NCBI RefSeq assembly: GCF_000615805.1
Contig: NZ_BAMJ01000010.1
Location: forward strand, 1-59,769
From: Latilactobacillus fuchuensis DSM 14340 = JCM 11249
GTDB lineage: Bacteria > Bacillota > Bacilli > Lactobacillales > Lactobacillaceae
Direction of reading: 5' to 3'
DNA length: 59,769 nt
In this document: positions 8,655-15,911 of the stretch, one piece after another
Layout: each line of letters starts with the position of its first letter
Position numbering within the stretch: the stretch's first letter is position 1
The notes under the pieces: model-generated
What the model saw: the letters and a program-made list of their open reading frames with translations, nothing else
Told to the model about the DNA's origin: nothing
Database searches by the model: none
Program-made: the position numbers and the translations under genes

Positions 8655-9587
8655 TTATTTTAAATTTTTTGACGTATTATCCGCAATCACTTGATCATGC
8701 GCCTTCGTACCCGCATAAATATCATCCGTTAAGATATTGCGACGATATTTAACCGTCCGGTAAATATGCAAGATTAAAACGGCGACGTTAATCAATAGCG
8801 CAAGACTGCTGACCGTCATCAACGCGGCACTACTATGACTACTCTTAACGGCAAAAGCTGAATCCGTGACGAACGTTGGATAACTCATCGTAAACATCAT
8901 CCAAAACGCCAAGGTTTGAGCGCGGGCTTGTAGCCAGCTCCCCTTTTTAACGAAGAAAGCGGCTAACGTACAGGACACTAGCAACGCCCCGCCAGCGTAA
9001 AAGGAATGGTCGCCAACGCAGTTATAAACGTAAGCAAAATTCCAAACATCGTACGCGATAATCCACGGCCAAATTTGGTCCGGCCAGATCATATCCTTTT
9101 GCTTATCATGACTAATCATGATGCCGAACCAACCAGAAATCGTGATGATATTGATGATTCCGGCGATCCCGTTCATGATATTCCAAGCGCCACCATTCAT
9201 GACCACGCCATCCACTAGACCGTGAAGGCCAGCAACTTGGAAATCGCGAATCACGGCTTCCATAATGTTAAACGCTAGAATCGCAGGTGGAAAAACCAGC
9301 GCCCATTTGTTGGCTTGTAACTTAGGACTAAACCGTAATGCCAAGAAGCCCAGACAACCCGCTAAAGCTGAATAGACTTTGACCCAGTGAAACCAAGTCC
9401 CCGTACTACTATCGGGGCCGGCCGTTGTCGGCCATACAAACAACGTTAAAATAATGGGTACCCCAATAAATAAAAGCATTGCGACCCATTTATTCGCGCG
9501 GGCTGCTTCGTTTAGTAACATCAATGCTGCGACGACTAACACCCACATTAGCCAATCGATTGCTGAAATCTGTTGAAATAAGAACAT
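8655..9587 (-). CDS. DUF5692 family integral membrane protein
   Basis: 310-residue polytopic membrane protein with about eight hydrophobic segments, resembling the DUF5692 family. Conserved polar stretches include MEAVIRDFQV, WNIMNGIAGIINI and YDVWNFAYVYNCVGDHSFY in or between helices. Function is unknown; it looks like a transporter or membrane enzyme. Start ATG 9587 has SD AGGAGG. It lies downstream of a TetR gene on the same strand, with an inverted repeat between them, suggesting TetR control. Confidence 0.75.
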   Translation of the reverse strand: MFLFQQISAIDWLMWVLVVAALMLLNEAARANKWVAMLLFIGVPIILTLFVWPTTAGPDSSTGTWFHWVKVYSALAGCLGFLALRFSPKLQANKWALVFPPAILAFNIMEAVIRDFQVAGLHGLVDGVVMNGGAWNIMNGIAGIINIITISGWFGIMISHDKQKDMIWPDQIWPWIIAYDVWNFAYVYNCVGDHSFYAGGALLVSCTLAAFFVKKGSWLQARAQTLAFWMMFTMSYPTFVTDSAFAVKSSHSSAALMTVSSLALLINVAVLILHIYRTVKYRRNILTDDIYAGTKAHDQVIADNTSKNLK

Positions 9588-9611
9588 CTTACTCGCCTCC
9601 TAGAATAATTG

Positions 9612-9633
9612 CAGTGAACCTACTCCTTCACTG
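9612..9633. promoter_or_regulatory. Inverted repeat upstream of the DUF5692 gene, possible TetR operator
   Basis: CAGTGAA and TTCACTG form perfect 7-base arms separated by 8 bases, 25-46 bases upstream of the DUF5692 start. It may be a regulator site or a small 5' UTR hairpin. Assignment to the adjacent TetR is inference. Confidence 0.35.
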
Positions 9634-9696
9634 TAACCGGATACTAGCGGGTAAGCTATGGACAATCAGGGGCGTTTGCCCAAATTATTAGGCATT

Positions 9697-10236
9697 TTAC
9701 TGTAAGATGTGCAGAATCGTCCCGTTCAACATCCGTTGCATGCGTTGGTAAAATTCCTGTTTTGGTTCTTCAAGATTGGTGACCAACCACTGCGTCATCT
9801 GCGTGGCCAAGGACCAACCATAGAAATTGGCGATTTCATCTTGTAACGTTGGCGCACAATCAGCCTTCAAATCAGTCACGACCCCGGCCACCATCGTAAA
9901 GGCGACCCGGTATAAAAAACGACTCAATAAATCCCGATTCATCGAATGAAAGGTATTCAAACAAAAGTGCCGATTGGTTTCGATATAGGTCACTAATAAA
10001 TCTAAGCCTTTTAACCAGTCCTGGCCTTGCTGATAAGCCGCTAACTGCGAAACAATCTCACGATTATAGATCCACGCGACCAATTCATTGATGTCGGCAA
10101 AATGGTAATAAAACGTATTGCGCGCTACGTTGGCGTGGTGCGTTAGTTGGTTGACCGTAATATGATCAACCGGCGTGGTCGCCATTAATTGTTTTAACGT
10201 ATTGGCTAAATGCTGCTTCGTATCGATGACTATCAC
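9697..10236 (-). CDS. TetR/AcrR family transcriptional regulator
   Basis: 179-residue regulator. The N-terminal HTH (VDHITVNQLTHHANVARNTFYYHFADI, split here only by reading) is typical of the TetR group with a DhaS-like C-terminal domain, in which the FYYHF motif ends the DNA-binding region. The C-terminal half is a hydrophobic ligand-binding bundle. The only in-frame start is GTG 10236, directly abutting AAGAG, and an in-frame TAA lies just upstream, so the start is uncertain. It probably regulates itself, DUF5692 and possibly the divergent oleate hydratase operon. Confidence 0.82.
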   Translation of the reverse strand: MIVIDTKQHLANTLKQLMATTPVDHITVNQLTHHANVARNTFYYHFADINELVAWIYNREIVSQLAAYQQGQDWLKGLDLLVTYIETNRHFCLNTFHSMNRDLLSRFLYRVAFTMVAGVVTDLKADCAPTLQDEIANFYGWSLATQMTQWLVTNLEEPKQEFYQRMQRMLNGTILHILQ

Positions 10237-10259
10237 CTCTTAATATGCTCTGTCATTAT

Positions 10260-10273
10260 CCTAACATGTTAAG
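10260..10273. promoter_or_regulatory. Near-palindrome in the TetR/oleate hydratase divergent region
   Basis: CCTAACATGTTAAG matches its reverse complement at all but the outermost positions. It lies 24 bases upstream of the TetR start and 47 bases before the -35 box of the ohyA operon, a plausible position for TetR autoregulation. Confidence 0.4.
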
Positions 10274-10319
10274 AATCTCAAAAGATAGTTAATAATTAAT
10301 TATTGTAAGGGTTTTATCT

Positions 10320-10347
10320 ATGACATTTAACCAATCGGCGTTATAAT
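10320..10347 (+). promoter_or_regulatory. Promoter of the small-peptide/ohyA operon
   Basis: ATGACA (10320-10325), a 16-base spacer and TATAAT (10342-10347), about 40 bases upstream of the 42-residue ORF. Confidence 0.6.
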
Positions 10348-10386
10348 GTAGACGTTAAAAGTAGCTGATGAGAGGAAGTGAACAAC

Positions 10387-10515
10387 ATGAAAAAATTTTT
10401 AATCGGTAGTTTAATCGTGACAGGCATTGCAGCCACTGGTGCATGCTTGCTTGCTAAGAAAATGGAACTATTTAGAGACGATTCAGTTGATTACGAAAAA
10501 TTCGAAAGTCGTTAA
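10387..10515 (+). CDS. 42-residue single-span membrane peptide upstream of oleate hydratase
   Basis: ATG 10387 to TAA 10515, preceded by GAGAGGAAG. The peptide starts MKKFLIGSLIVTGIAATG, has one hydrophobic segment of about 20 residues including a Cys, then a charged tail LFRDDSVDYEKFESR. It follows a good promoter and ends 42 bases before the ohyA start, so it is probably co-transcribed. I do not recognise the family. It could anchor or modulate the peripheral membrane enzyme OhyA, but only its position supports that. Confidence 0.65.
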   Translation: MKKFLIGSLIVTGIAATGACLLAKKMELFRDDSVDYEKFESR

Positions 10516-10557
10516 TTTTTAGTGGATTACCGCTAAAGTTAACAAGGGGGCTATTCT

Positions 10558-12252
10558 ATGATTAAGAAAAAAGCAATAATGATTGGCGCTGGACTAGCAA
10601 ATATGGCCGCAGCTGTTTACTTAATTCAAGAAGGTGGTTGGTCAGGCGATGCGATTAAATTCTATTCAATCGACGACCACGGTTCAAACGATGGTTCAAC
10701 CGTTTCCGACCAAGTCGATGAATATTGGAACCAGAATCATCCACTCGAAAACACGCAAGGGTACGTCGCACGTGGCGGCCGGATGTTAAATTACCGGACC
10801 TATGTCGATTTAATGGATTTATTAGACCGCATTCCATCGGCGACTGAACCGAACATGACTGTTGCTGAAGACACCCGCAGTTTCGATGCCCAACACCGGA
10901 CTTTTGATAAAGCACGCTTACTCGAAGGCAGCAAAGGAATTCTCGAAGCTGGCCATTTAGGTTTCAACACCAAAGACCGGCTCTTGATGACCAAATTGAT
11001 TATGATGCCCGATTCTGAAGAAGAAAAATTGGACAACGTGTCGATTGCTGATTACTTCAAGGACGATCCACACATGTTCCAAACTAATTTCTGGTATATG
11101 TGGGAAACGACTTTTGCCTTCCGGATTCAAAGTTCTGTCCAAGAATTACGGCGTTACATGCATCAAATGATTTACGAATTCACTCAAATCGAACACTTAG
11201 TCGGGGTTAACCGGACCCGCTACAACCAATATGAAAGTATCATGTTACCCATCATCAACTATCTCAAGGCGCAAGGTTGCGAAATTATTTTAAACCGGCG
11301 CGTCACTGATATGACCTTCAAAGATACCACGATGACCGATGAAATTACGGTCACTGGTTTGACGATGACTAACCTCGATACCGATGAAGTCGAACACGTC
11401 GCCGTTGACGACGATACCGCCGTCATCTTCACCAACGGTTCGATTACTGATTCCGCAACCCTCGGTGATTACAACACACCCGCTGCTGAAAACATGGATT
11501 ACGGGGCAGCCGCTGGTCTTTGGAAGCAAATCAGTTCTCAATTCTACAACTTAGGCAATTCTGACAAATTCTTCGCTGACCGCAACGCCAGCGAATGGGT
11601 CAGCTTCACCTTAACGACTAAAAATCATATTCTCTTAAATGAAATCGAACGGATCACGACCCAAGCACCTGGGAACGCCTTAAACTCATTCCTATCAACG
11701 CGCCCAATTACCGCGCTAGGTCATAAAGACGTCAATATGTCGATTGTTGTTCATCATCAACCGCATTTCACTACGCAAAAACCAAATGAAGCCGTTATTT
11801 GGGGTTACTTCTTGTATCCACGGCGGACCGGTGAATTTGTCGATAAACCATACATCGAAATGACCGGTAAAGACATGCTTCAAGAATTAATTGGCCAATT
11901 AGCCAAAGTCGATCCCGGCCCCGTCAATATCCGCGAAAAAGAAGCCGAAATCATGGACAGTGTCATCAATAACATCCCTGTTTACATGCCATACGCTTCA
12001 GCGCTATTCAACAACCGGGCTAAAATCGATCGGCCAGAAGTCATCCCTGATCATTCAACCAACCTCGCCTTCACTGGTGAATTCGTTGAACAACCTTACC
12101 AGATGATTTTCACCGAACAAAGTGCCGTTCGCTCTGGCGAAATTGCCGCGTACCATTTCGCCGGTGTGCCAATGGCTAAATTAGTCGAAACACCACGTTA
12201 CGATCGCGACATCAAGACCTTAATGCGTGCCACTAAGAAAATGTTTGAATAA
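10558..12252 (+). CDS. ohyA: Oleate hydratase
   Basis: 564-residue FAD enzyme that adds water to the cis-9 double bond of unsaturated fatty acids (oleate to 10-hydroxystearate), acting at the membrane surface. The N-terminal FAD-binding IGAGLANMAAAVYL, the ARGGRMLN loop, NFWYMWETTFAFR and the C-terminal LAFTGEFVEQPYQMIFTEQ are strongly conserved in lactobacillus hydratases. The loop reads RGGRML where some relatives have RGGREM. SD AAGGGGG lies just before ATG 10558. It probably helps detoxify free fatty acids. It is followed by an intrinsic terminator. Confidence 0.96.
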   Translation: MIKKKAIMIGAGLANMAAAVYLIQEGGWSGDAIKFYSIDDHGSNDGSTVSDQVDEYWNQNHPLENTQGYVARGGRMLNYRTYVDLMDLLDRIPSATEPNMTVAEDTRSFDAQHRTFDKARLLEGSKGILEAGHLGFNTKDRLLMTKLIMMPDSEEEKLDNVSIADYFKDDPHMFQTNFWYMWETTFAFRIQSSVQELRRYMHQMIYEFTQIEHLVGVNRTRYNQYESIMLPIINYLKAQGCEIILNRRVTDMTFKDTTMTDEITVTGLTMTNLDTDEVEHVAVDDDTAVIFTNGSITDSATLGDYNTPAAENMDYGAAAGLWKQISSQFYNLGNSDKFFADRNASEWVSFTLTTKNHILLNEIERITTQAPGNALNSFLSTRPITALGHKDVNMSIVVHHQPHFTTQKPNEAVIWGYFLYPRRTGEFVDKPYIEMTGKDMLQELIGQLAKVDPGPVNIREKEAEIMDSVINNIPVYMPYASALFNNRAKIDRPEVIPDHSTNLAFTGEFVEQPYQMIFTEQSAVRSGEIAAYHFAGVPMAKLVETPRYDRDIKTLMRATKKMFE

Positions 12253-12263
12253 TAGGTGGTAAG

Positions 12264-12306
12264 AGCAGTGCCTAACCGGTAAAACGGACGGGACACTGCT
12301 TTTTTT
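12264..12306 (+). terminator. Intrinsic terminator of ohyA
   Basis: AGCAGTG (12264-12270) pairs with CACTGCT (12294-12300), followed by a run of six T. Confidence 0.8.
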
Positions 12307-12358
12307 ATGCTATACTGAAAAAATAAACACTATCATCAATGATTAGGAGCACCACTTA

Positions 12359-12664
12359 ATGACTCAGAAAATTCTCCGCAATTTCACGTTAACCATCGCC
12401 GTTTTGACACTATTACTGACACTATATTCTTTTTTTAATCCCCGCTTTTTCACTGCGGTTTCGGTCTTAATCCCATTAGTGGTGCTGTTAACGCTGGTCG
12501 TCACCCATTGGGATGATCCCGAGACCCACCAAGCAAACAGTTTTGGCCGCCATCTACGACTAACTTTCGCAGTGGCCTACAAACATTTCTCAAAAACAGA
12601 ATGGCTAATCTTACTACTCGCACTGATTTCACTCGTGGTAAAGATTGGTGAACTGTTTTTCTAA
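12359..12664 (+). CDS. Small membrane protein of unknown function
   Basis: 101 residues with three hydrophobic segments (about residues 8-26, 31-50 and 78-98) separated by a polar stretch around WDDPETHQANSFGRHLR. SD AGGAG lies nine bases before ATG 12359. It sits alone between two terminators. No family recognised. Confidence 0.7.
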   Translation: MTQKILRNFTLTIAVLTLLLTLYSFFNPRFFTAVSVLIPLVVLLTLVVTHWDDPETHQANSFGRHLRLTFAVAYKHFSKTEWLILLLALISLVVKIGELFF

Positions 12665-12679
12665 CAGTTGATTAACCCT

Positions 12680-12725
12680 AAAAACCTGGTCATCATTCAG
12701 CGAAATGAATGATGACCAGGTTTTT
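12680..12725. terminator. Bidirectional terminator between the small membrane protein and RhuM gene
   Basis: A 19-base stem, AAAACCTGGTCATCATTCA (12681-12699) with its complement at 12706-12725, has A and T runs on both sides and serves both convergent genes. Confidence 0.85.
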
Positions 12726-12735
12726 GTGTTGTTAA

Positions 12736-13725
12736 TTAATCCTCTTTTAACTGATGAATCTCATTTTTTAGTGCCTTGAAGTAATCTTCATCAACTTGAG
12801 TCACCTCATGATGATTTTTTTGATAATGCTCATACGCCTGATTAACTTTTAAATTAGCCGTTTGCCGACTAACCGCCCCTTTATTTTTCAAAATATCAGC
12901 GCGTTGATAATCTAAATAACGATCAATTTCAGCTTGCCAATCCGCCATCGTCATTGCGGTTTGGGTCTCCGCTTGGTATTCCGCTGTATCAAGATACCCC
13001 GAAACAATTAGATTTAGGCGATTTAATTCCTGCTCATTCAAATAGTTCTTCGATACCTTTAAATCTGATTTTCGTGGATAATGTCCTTGATAATTCGTAA
13101 GTCCTAAATCATCCTTTTGCGCATCTAACCTTGAAAAAATTAGTTCTGGTGCCGTTTGACCGGTCACAGCAAACAACATTTTATTTTGAACCGTTTGAAA
13201 AAAAGTCTTCGCAACGATATTTGAGCCATCATAATCAACACTGGTTGCAAATATATCGAGCACCTGTTGGTAAAAAAGACGTTCGCTTGACCGAATATCT
13301 CGAATCCGTTTTTGTAGTTGTTTGAAGTAGGTCACATTATTGGTTAATTTCTCAGTATCTAAAGCGGCCCCTTCAATTAAGTATTCCTTTAGAATCGTCG
13401 ACGCATACCGCCTAAATTGCGCACCCCTTGCTGACCGTACGCGATAACCAATAGCTAGAATCATATCAAGATTATAAAACGTTAATTTTCGCGAAATCTT
13501 TCGAATACCTTCTTCTTGAACTGTCAACTGTTGGTTGACAGTTCGATTCTCGTCTAATTCACCGTCTTCAATAATTGCTTTAATATGTTTGCTAACGTTT
13601 TGTTTAGTCGTCTGAAATAATTCAGCAATTTCAAGTTGCGATAACCAAACCGTCCCATTAGTCAAATGCAGCTCAATTTTTGTTAGACCGTCATCGGTAC
13701 GATAAAGAATAACGTCGTTACTCAT
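12736..13725 (-). CDS. RhuM family protein
   Basis: 329-residue cytosolic protein. The N-terminal VWLSQLEIAELFQTTKQNVSKHI is a helix-turn-helix-like segment, followed by FYNLDMILAIGYRVRS, the hallmark of the RhuM (virulence protein RhuM) family. The C-terminal half has a KNYLNEQELNRLNLIVSGYLD block found in the same family. The virulence name comes from Salmonella; in Gram-positives such genes scatter with mobile elements and toxin-antitoxin or defence genes. SD AGAGGGG lies nine bases before ATG. Its role is unknown; DNA binding is inferred. Confidence 0.82.
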   Translation of the reverse strand: MSNDVILYRTDDGLTKIELHLTNGTVWLSQLEIAELFQTTKQNVSKHIKAIIEDGELDENRTVNQQLTVQEEGIRKISRKLTFYNLDMILAIGYRVRSARGAQFRRYASTILKEYLIEGAALDTEKLTNNVTYFKQLQKRIRDIRSSERLFYQQVLDIFATSVDYDGSNIVAKTFFQTVQNKMLFAVTGQTAPELIFSRLDAQKDDLGLTNYQGHYPRKSDLKVSKNYLNEQELNRLNLIVSGYLDTAEYQAETQTAMTMADWQAEIDRYLDYQRADILKNKGAVSRQTANLKVNQAYEHYQKNHHEVTQVDEDYFKALKNEIHQLKED

Positions 13726-13795
13726 TAAGTTGACCCCTCTCCGATATAGAAAACCACTATTAATTTCGATTATAGCACAACTTAAAGGCCCTTAT

Positions 13796-13839
13796 AAAAA
13801 GACCCGCTAACTTGAAAAAACACTTCAAGTCAACGAGTC
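13796..13839 (-). terminator. Terminator downstream of the SDR gene
   Basis: Minus-strand stem with arms GACTCG.TGACTTGAA and TTCAAGTTAGCGGGTC, followed by TTTTTAT. It closes the queT / DUF2829 / SDR operon. Confidence 0.7.
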
Positions 13840-13887
13840 CACTTAGCATTAGTAGCCGGATTCGACCACTATTCTATAATCTATTTT

Positions 13888-14613
13888 TTAGAGCGTCACA
13901 TTTTTACCGAGTGCATAACCACCATCAATACTAATGATTTGCCCAGTCATATATTTAGAACTATCGGACGCTAAAAATAAGGTCAGGTCCGCAATTTCAG
14001 CCGGTTCGGCATAGCGATTAAAGACCGTTTCTGCCGCTAATTTAACGTTTAGTCCGGTTTCAAAATCGACCTTAGCCATTTCAGTCCGCACTAAACACGG
14101 TGCAATCGCGTTGGCCCGAACACCTTGGCGACCATATTCCCAAGCAATCTCTTTCGTTAACCCATTGATCGCGTGTTTGGACGTGGTGTAACTAATGCCC
14201 CCACCGCTGGCCGACAACCCTGCATACGAACTCATATTAACAAACACGAGTTGGCCGGTTTTGTTGAATTAAATGCTTGGTAATCGTAAAGACCGCGTTC
14301 AAATTTGTTTGTAAAATATCAGCAAAATCAGCCTCACTGGTTTCCCCAATTGGCTTAAAATCGTCTAATACGCCAGCAGTATTGCAGACAATATCAACCT
14401 CACACTGCTGCATAAACGCGACTAAAGCATCATGATCACTTAAATCGAGTTTGACTGACGTTAAAAGCGCATCAGTCAACTGACTTTCTCGGCGATCAAC
14501 ACCAATGACCTTGGCGCCTTGTTTTAAAAAAGCTTCACTTGAGCCTGCCCAATGCCACCGGCTGCCCCAGTCACTAGGACCCGTTTATCTTTTAAATCAG
14601 CGTAAACGGCCAT
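13888..14613 (-). pseudogene. Short-chain dehydrogenase/reductase (FabG-like), two frameshifts
   Basis: The start ATG 14613 overlaps the DUF2829 stop as TAATG. The three frames together give about 241 residues: VLVTGAAGGIG cofactor motif, NTAGVLDD, then the Ser of NMSSYAG and the Tyr/Lys of YTTSK, and a C-terminal DGGY. All catalytic residues are present. Break 1 (about 14532-14540) is cured by one added base (AAGCT to AAGGCT). Break 2 (about 14240-14252, in a CAACAAAACC context) needs one base removed or two added. It is the last gene of a queT-led operon. Substrate unknown; a 3-oxoacyl-ACP reductase name would be generic. Confidence 0.82.
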
Positions 14614-14837
14614 TACTCAACGAGCTCCCAATCGTTCGCTAAAACCTCACATGAATTCGGTTGGAACATTGAATAGGCTGGGATTTCCTTTGTTTTGATT
14701 AACATGAAGGGATTGATTTCTTGGCCCTGCCACTGTTGCTCCTTAACCTCAAATACAAATTCTTCGGCTTGACTCCAAGAGGTTCTCCGGATTTTTTGAC
14801 CCTTTTTTAATTGCTTCAATGCGTCACTAAATTCCAT
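14613..14837 (-). CDS. DUF2829 / Thoeris anti-defence Tad2-like protein
   Basis: 74-residue single-domain protein. FSDALKQLKKGQKIRRTSW near the N terminus and the W-x-P-x-QxDxLxxDW-like end (FQPNSCEVLANDWELVE) are characteristic of DUF2829. Phage Tad2 proteins of this family sequester the Thoeris signal gcADPR and related molecules; bacterial chromosomal copies are largely uncharacterised. Here the start overlaps the queT stop (TAATG) and the stop overlaps the SDR start (TAATG), so the three are translationally coupled. No phage genes are nearby. It may bind a small nucleotide or base linked to this operon rather than act against defence. Confidence 0.8.
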   Translation of the reverse strand: MEFSDALKQLKKGQKIRRTSWSQAEEFVFEVKEQQWQGQEINPFMLIKTKEIPAYSMFQPNSCEVLANDWELVE

Positions 14838-15349
14838 TATAATGCCTTCCTTTTTCCATTAATAAAGTCAATGCGCGTCGTTAAAAATTGGATCACCACC
14901 GCACCAACGATCATTGATAAAAATTCGCCCACTAAGACCGAGCCAAACGTTAATAAAAATGGCAGTTTGCTAATCATCATCAATTCCAATGACACTAGCA
15001 ATACGCCTGGAATCTGACATAGTGTGGCGATTATGTAACGCGTTAAATTATTCGGCGCCTTCCGCGTTAATAAATACGTTAAAATCGTCCCGATTGCCGT
15101 CCCTAATGTGCCAACGATGACATCAATAATACCCAAGGGACTAAACAGATTAACCATTAGACAACCCAAAATGAGTGCATAAATATAGCGCTTGTTGAAT
15201 GCCGCTAAATGATTAAACATCTCAGCAAATCTTAATTGCACCACGCCAAAACTAAGCGGCGCAAACGCTAACGAAATTACGACGTATAGCCCCGCAACAA
15301 TTGCGGGGAGGGTAATATTATAACTCTTACTTTTTTCAGTTCTCATCAT
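14837..15349 (-). CDS. queT: QueT family transporter (queuosine precursor ECF-type S component)
   Basis: 170-residue membrane protein with about six helices; LRFAEMFNHLAAFNKRYI and LGIIDVIVGTLGTAIGT match the QueT family. It is a substrate-specificity component thought to import queuosine precursors (preQ1 or related bases) with a shared ECF energising module, not encoded here. It has a promoter with a 17-base spacer and a structured leader upstream. ATG 15349 and ATG 15346 are both possible, with SD AGGTGG at 15356-15361. It is the first gene of the queT / DUF2829 / SDR operon. Confidence 0.88.
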   Translation of the reverse strand: MMRTEKSKSYNITLPAIVAGLYVVISLAFAPLSFGVVQLRFAEMFNHLAAFNKRYIYALILGCLMVNLFSPLGIIDVIVGTLGTAIGTILTYLLTRKAPNNLTRYIIATLCQIPGVLLVSLELMMISKLPFLLTFGSVLVGEFLSMIVGAVVIQFLTTRIDFINGKRKAL

Positions 15350-15358
15350 TAAAGACCA

Positions 15359-15396
15359 CCTAGTTTTTTTTAGAGGCAGGAAGTTTCGAACTGCCT
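15359..15396 (-). promoter_or_regulatory. Candidate preQ1-I-like riboswitch in the queT leader
   Basis: On the minus-strand RNA a GGCAG / CUGCC hairpin with an 11-base loop starting UUC is followed by UCUAAAAAAAACUAG running straight into the SD GGUGG. This copies the order of preQ1-I aptamers (P1 hairpin, A-rich tail, ACUA at the ribosome site). The expected loop-to-tail pseudoknot pairing is not clean, and lactobacillus queT genes often carry the larger class II form, which I do not see. Confidence 0.4.
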
Positions 15397-15434
15397 TATT
15401 TCATCCGTTACCGATAGACGATAAGGACTCGTTA

Positions 15435-15463
15435 AGTGTAGCCATGTTTTAAAGAAAAAGCAA
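15435..15463 (-). promoter_or_regulatory. Promoter of the queT operon
   Basis: Minus-strand TTGCTT (15458-15463), a 17-base spacer and TACACT (15435-15440). Transcripts would start about 80 bases before queT and include the candidate riboswitch. Confidence 0.5.
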
Positions 15464-15490
15464 CCTGTAATTATAAAAAATTCTATTGTC

Positions 15491-15538
15491 AAAAAGGCCC
15501 CATCAACTTGAACAATCATTCAAGTTGACGGGGCCTTA
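15491..15538 (-). terminator. Terminator downstream of the DUF898-like gene
   Basis: AAGGCCCCGTCAACTTGAA pairs with a nearly perfect complement, then TTTTTG on the minus strand. It separates this gene from the queT operon. Confidence 0.85.
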
Positions 15539-15540
15539 TA

Positions 15541-15861
15541 CTAATTGACAAACGATGTATTCTTGGCTTTCCAGTCTTCGAGTTTAATCCCGACCCAGAA
15601 ACTGTAGATACCGATTGTGATGATTGATAATAACAGCCATTTAAGCCAATTACCAAATAAACCGACTGCGCTACCGCTAAAATGCAGCCGATGACCTTCA
15701 ATCACCGTATGGTTAATCTTCCAACCGTAGACCAGGCAAAGCGCCCACGGATAACAAATCCCCAACGTACAAACAGTAATAATCGTGCCGATAATTGTCC
15801 AACCAATCAATGACAACAACCCACCGTCGAAAAAAGAATCCCGCCCAAAACGTGTTTCCAA
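15541..15861 (-). CDS. DUF898-like small membrane protein
   Basis: About 106 residues from a TTG start at 15861 (SD GAGGAG seven bases upstream). It has two or three hydrophobic segments and the pattern DSFFDGGLLSLIGW ... CYPWALCLVYGWKINHTVIEG seen in YjgN/DUF898-type proteins, with the short GRHLHF-like loop RLHFSGSAVGLF. The family is membrane-embedded with unknown function. It is monocistronic, with its own terminator. Confidence 0.7.
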   Translation of the reverse strand: METRFGRDSFFDGGLLSLIGWTIIGTIITVCTLGICYPWALCLVYGWKINHTVIEGHRLHFSGSAVGLFGNWLKWLLLSIITIGIYSFWVGIKLEDWKAKNTSFVN

Positions 15862-15911
15862 AAAATCACTCCTCAAACATTAAATACAGTAAAACGCTAT
15901 TTCAATTAATT

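Noticed and set aside
10760-10820. RGGRML instead of RGGREM in oleate hydratase
   Set aside because: As I recall, the same variant occurs in functional lactobacillus hydratases, so it is not a defect.
14613-14837. Prophage remnant because of the Tad2-like gene
   Set aside because: No integrase, structural, lysis or replication phage genes nearby, and the gene is coupled to queT.
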